Shown here piece by piece: positions 63,853 to 64,000 of a stretch of DNA of 64,000 nucleotides. A model generated the notes under the pieces. The model saw nothing but the letters and a program-made list of their open reading frames with translations. It was not told the DNA's origin and made no database searches. The stretch's first letter is position 1. Every line of letters begins with the position of its first letter. The stretch covers positions 14,642,356-14,706,355 of the forward strand of contig CM065706.1 of the NCBI GenBank assembly GCA_017654935.2, read 5' to 3'. A program made the translations under genes and the position numbers. The DNA comes from Phymorhynchus buccinoides. Its lineage: Eukaryota; Mollusca; Gastropoda; Neogastropoda; Raphitomidae.

Positions 63853-64000
63853 GTGTTTGTGTGAAGGATGTTTCAGGGATAACGAAATGCTCGTGATGCC
63901 AAAATGTCCGCTCTCTGAGACACAGTTGTGACCCAGCACCACGAAAGGGACATTAAGTCGCTGGGCTAGTTTCTCACAACAGGCTTGGAAAGTCAAAAAT
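63853..64000 (-). CDS. possible edge of another gene (partial, unidentified)
   Basis: On the - strand the frame is open from the window edge and reads LTFQACCEKLAQRLNVPFVV, LGHNCVSESGHFGITSISLS and LKHPSHKH before entering a transposon. The composition is protein-like and unlike the repeats around it, but I do not recognise the family. It could be an exon of a gene beyond the window or a transposon relic. Confidence 0.3.

Overview
This is an animal genomic window, AT-leaning and full of repeats, with a single large gene spread across it. Canonical GT/AG introns, tRNA-derived SINEs, LINE tails, a DIRS element and very many short inverted-repeat transposons show a metazoan. The mix suggests a marine invertebrate, possibly a mollusc, but that part is inference from repeat style and not proof.

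The gene is on the + strand. I reconstructed 18 coding exons between 5132 and 57711 by matching translated pieces to the F-box protein FBXO10. Every exon junction keeps frame, and the summed CDS is 4386 nt (1461 residues plus stop). The protein has an N-terminal F-box (exon 1), a linker (exon 2), the start of a right-handed parallel beta-helix (exons 3-4), a very long insert of low complexity with a cysteine cluster (exons 5-6), the rest of the beta-helix (exons 7-17), and a Pro-rich tail ending in the CaaX box CRIL (exon 18). Human FBXO10 has the same order and also ends in a CaaX box. Its known role is substrate receptor of an SCF (SKP1-CUL1-F-box) ubiquitin ligase.

Layout: 1-5131 upstream repeats and a short unique stretch that may hold the promoter and 5' UTR; 5132-18399 exons 1-5; 18400-26864 intron 5, which carries a nearly complete but decayed DIRS-type tyrosine-recombinase retrotransposon (20625-26585); 26865-57711 exons 6-18; 57712-64000 3' flank with transposons and a possible fragment of another gene at the right edge on the - strand.

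The most striking feature is that at least six exons have part of themselves, with a splice site, copied in tandem in the adjacent intron: exon 3 end x3, exon 4 start x12, exon 7 start x2, exon 12 start x3, exon 14 end x6 plus decayed copies, exon 15 start x4, exon 15 end x3. The exon 14 copies are 84-nt, phase 1-1 units at an exact 151-bp period and could be spliced in frame as extra beta-helix rungs. The introns also show several families of TTAA-flanked MITEs, TA-flanked MITEs, foldback elements with telomere-like centres, and minisatellites that seem to have grown out of MITE arms.
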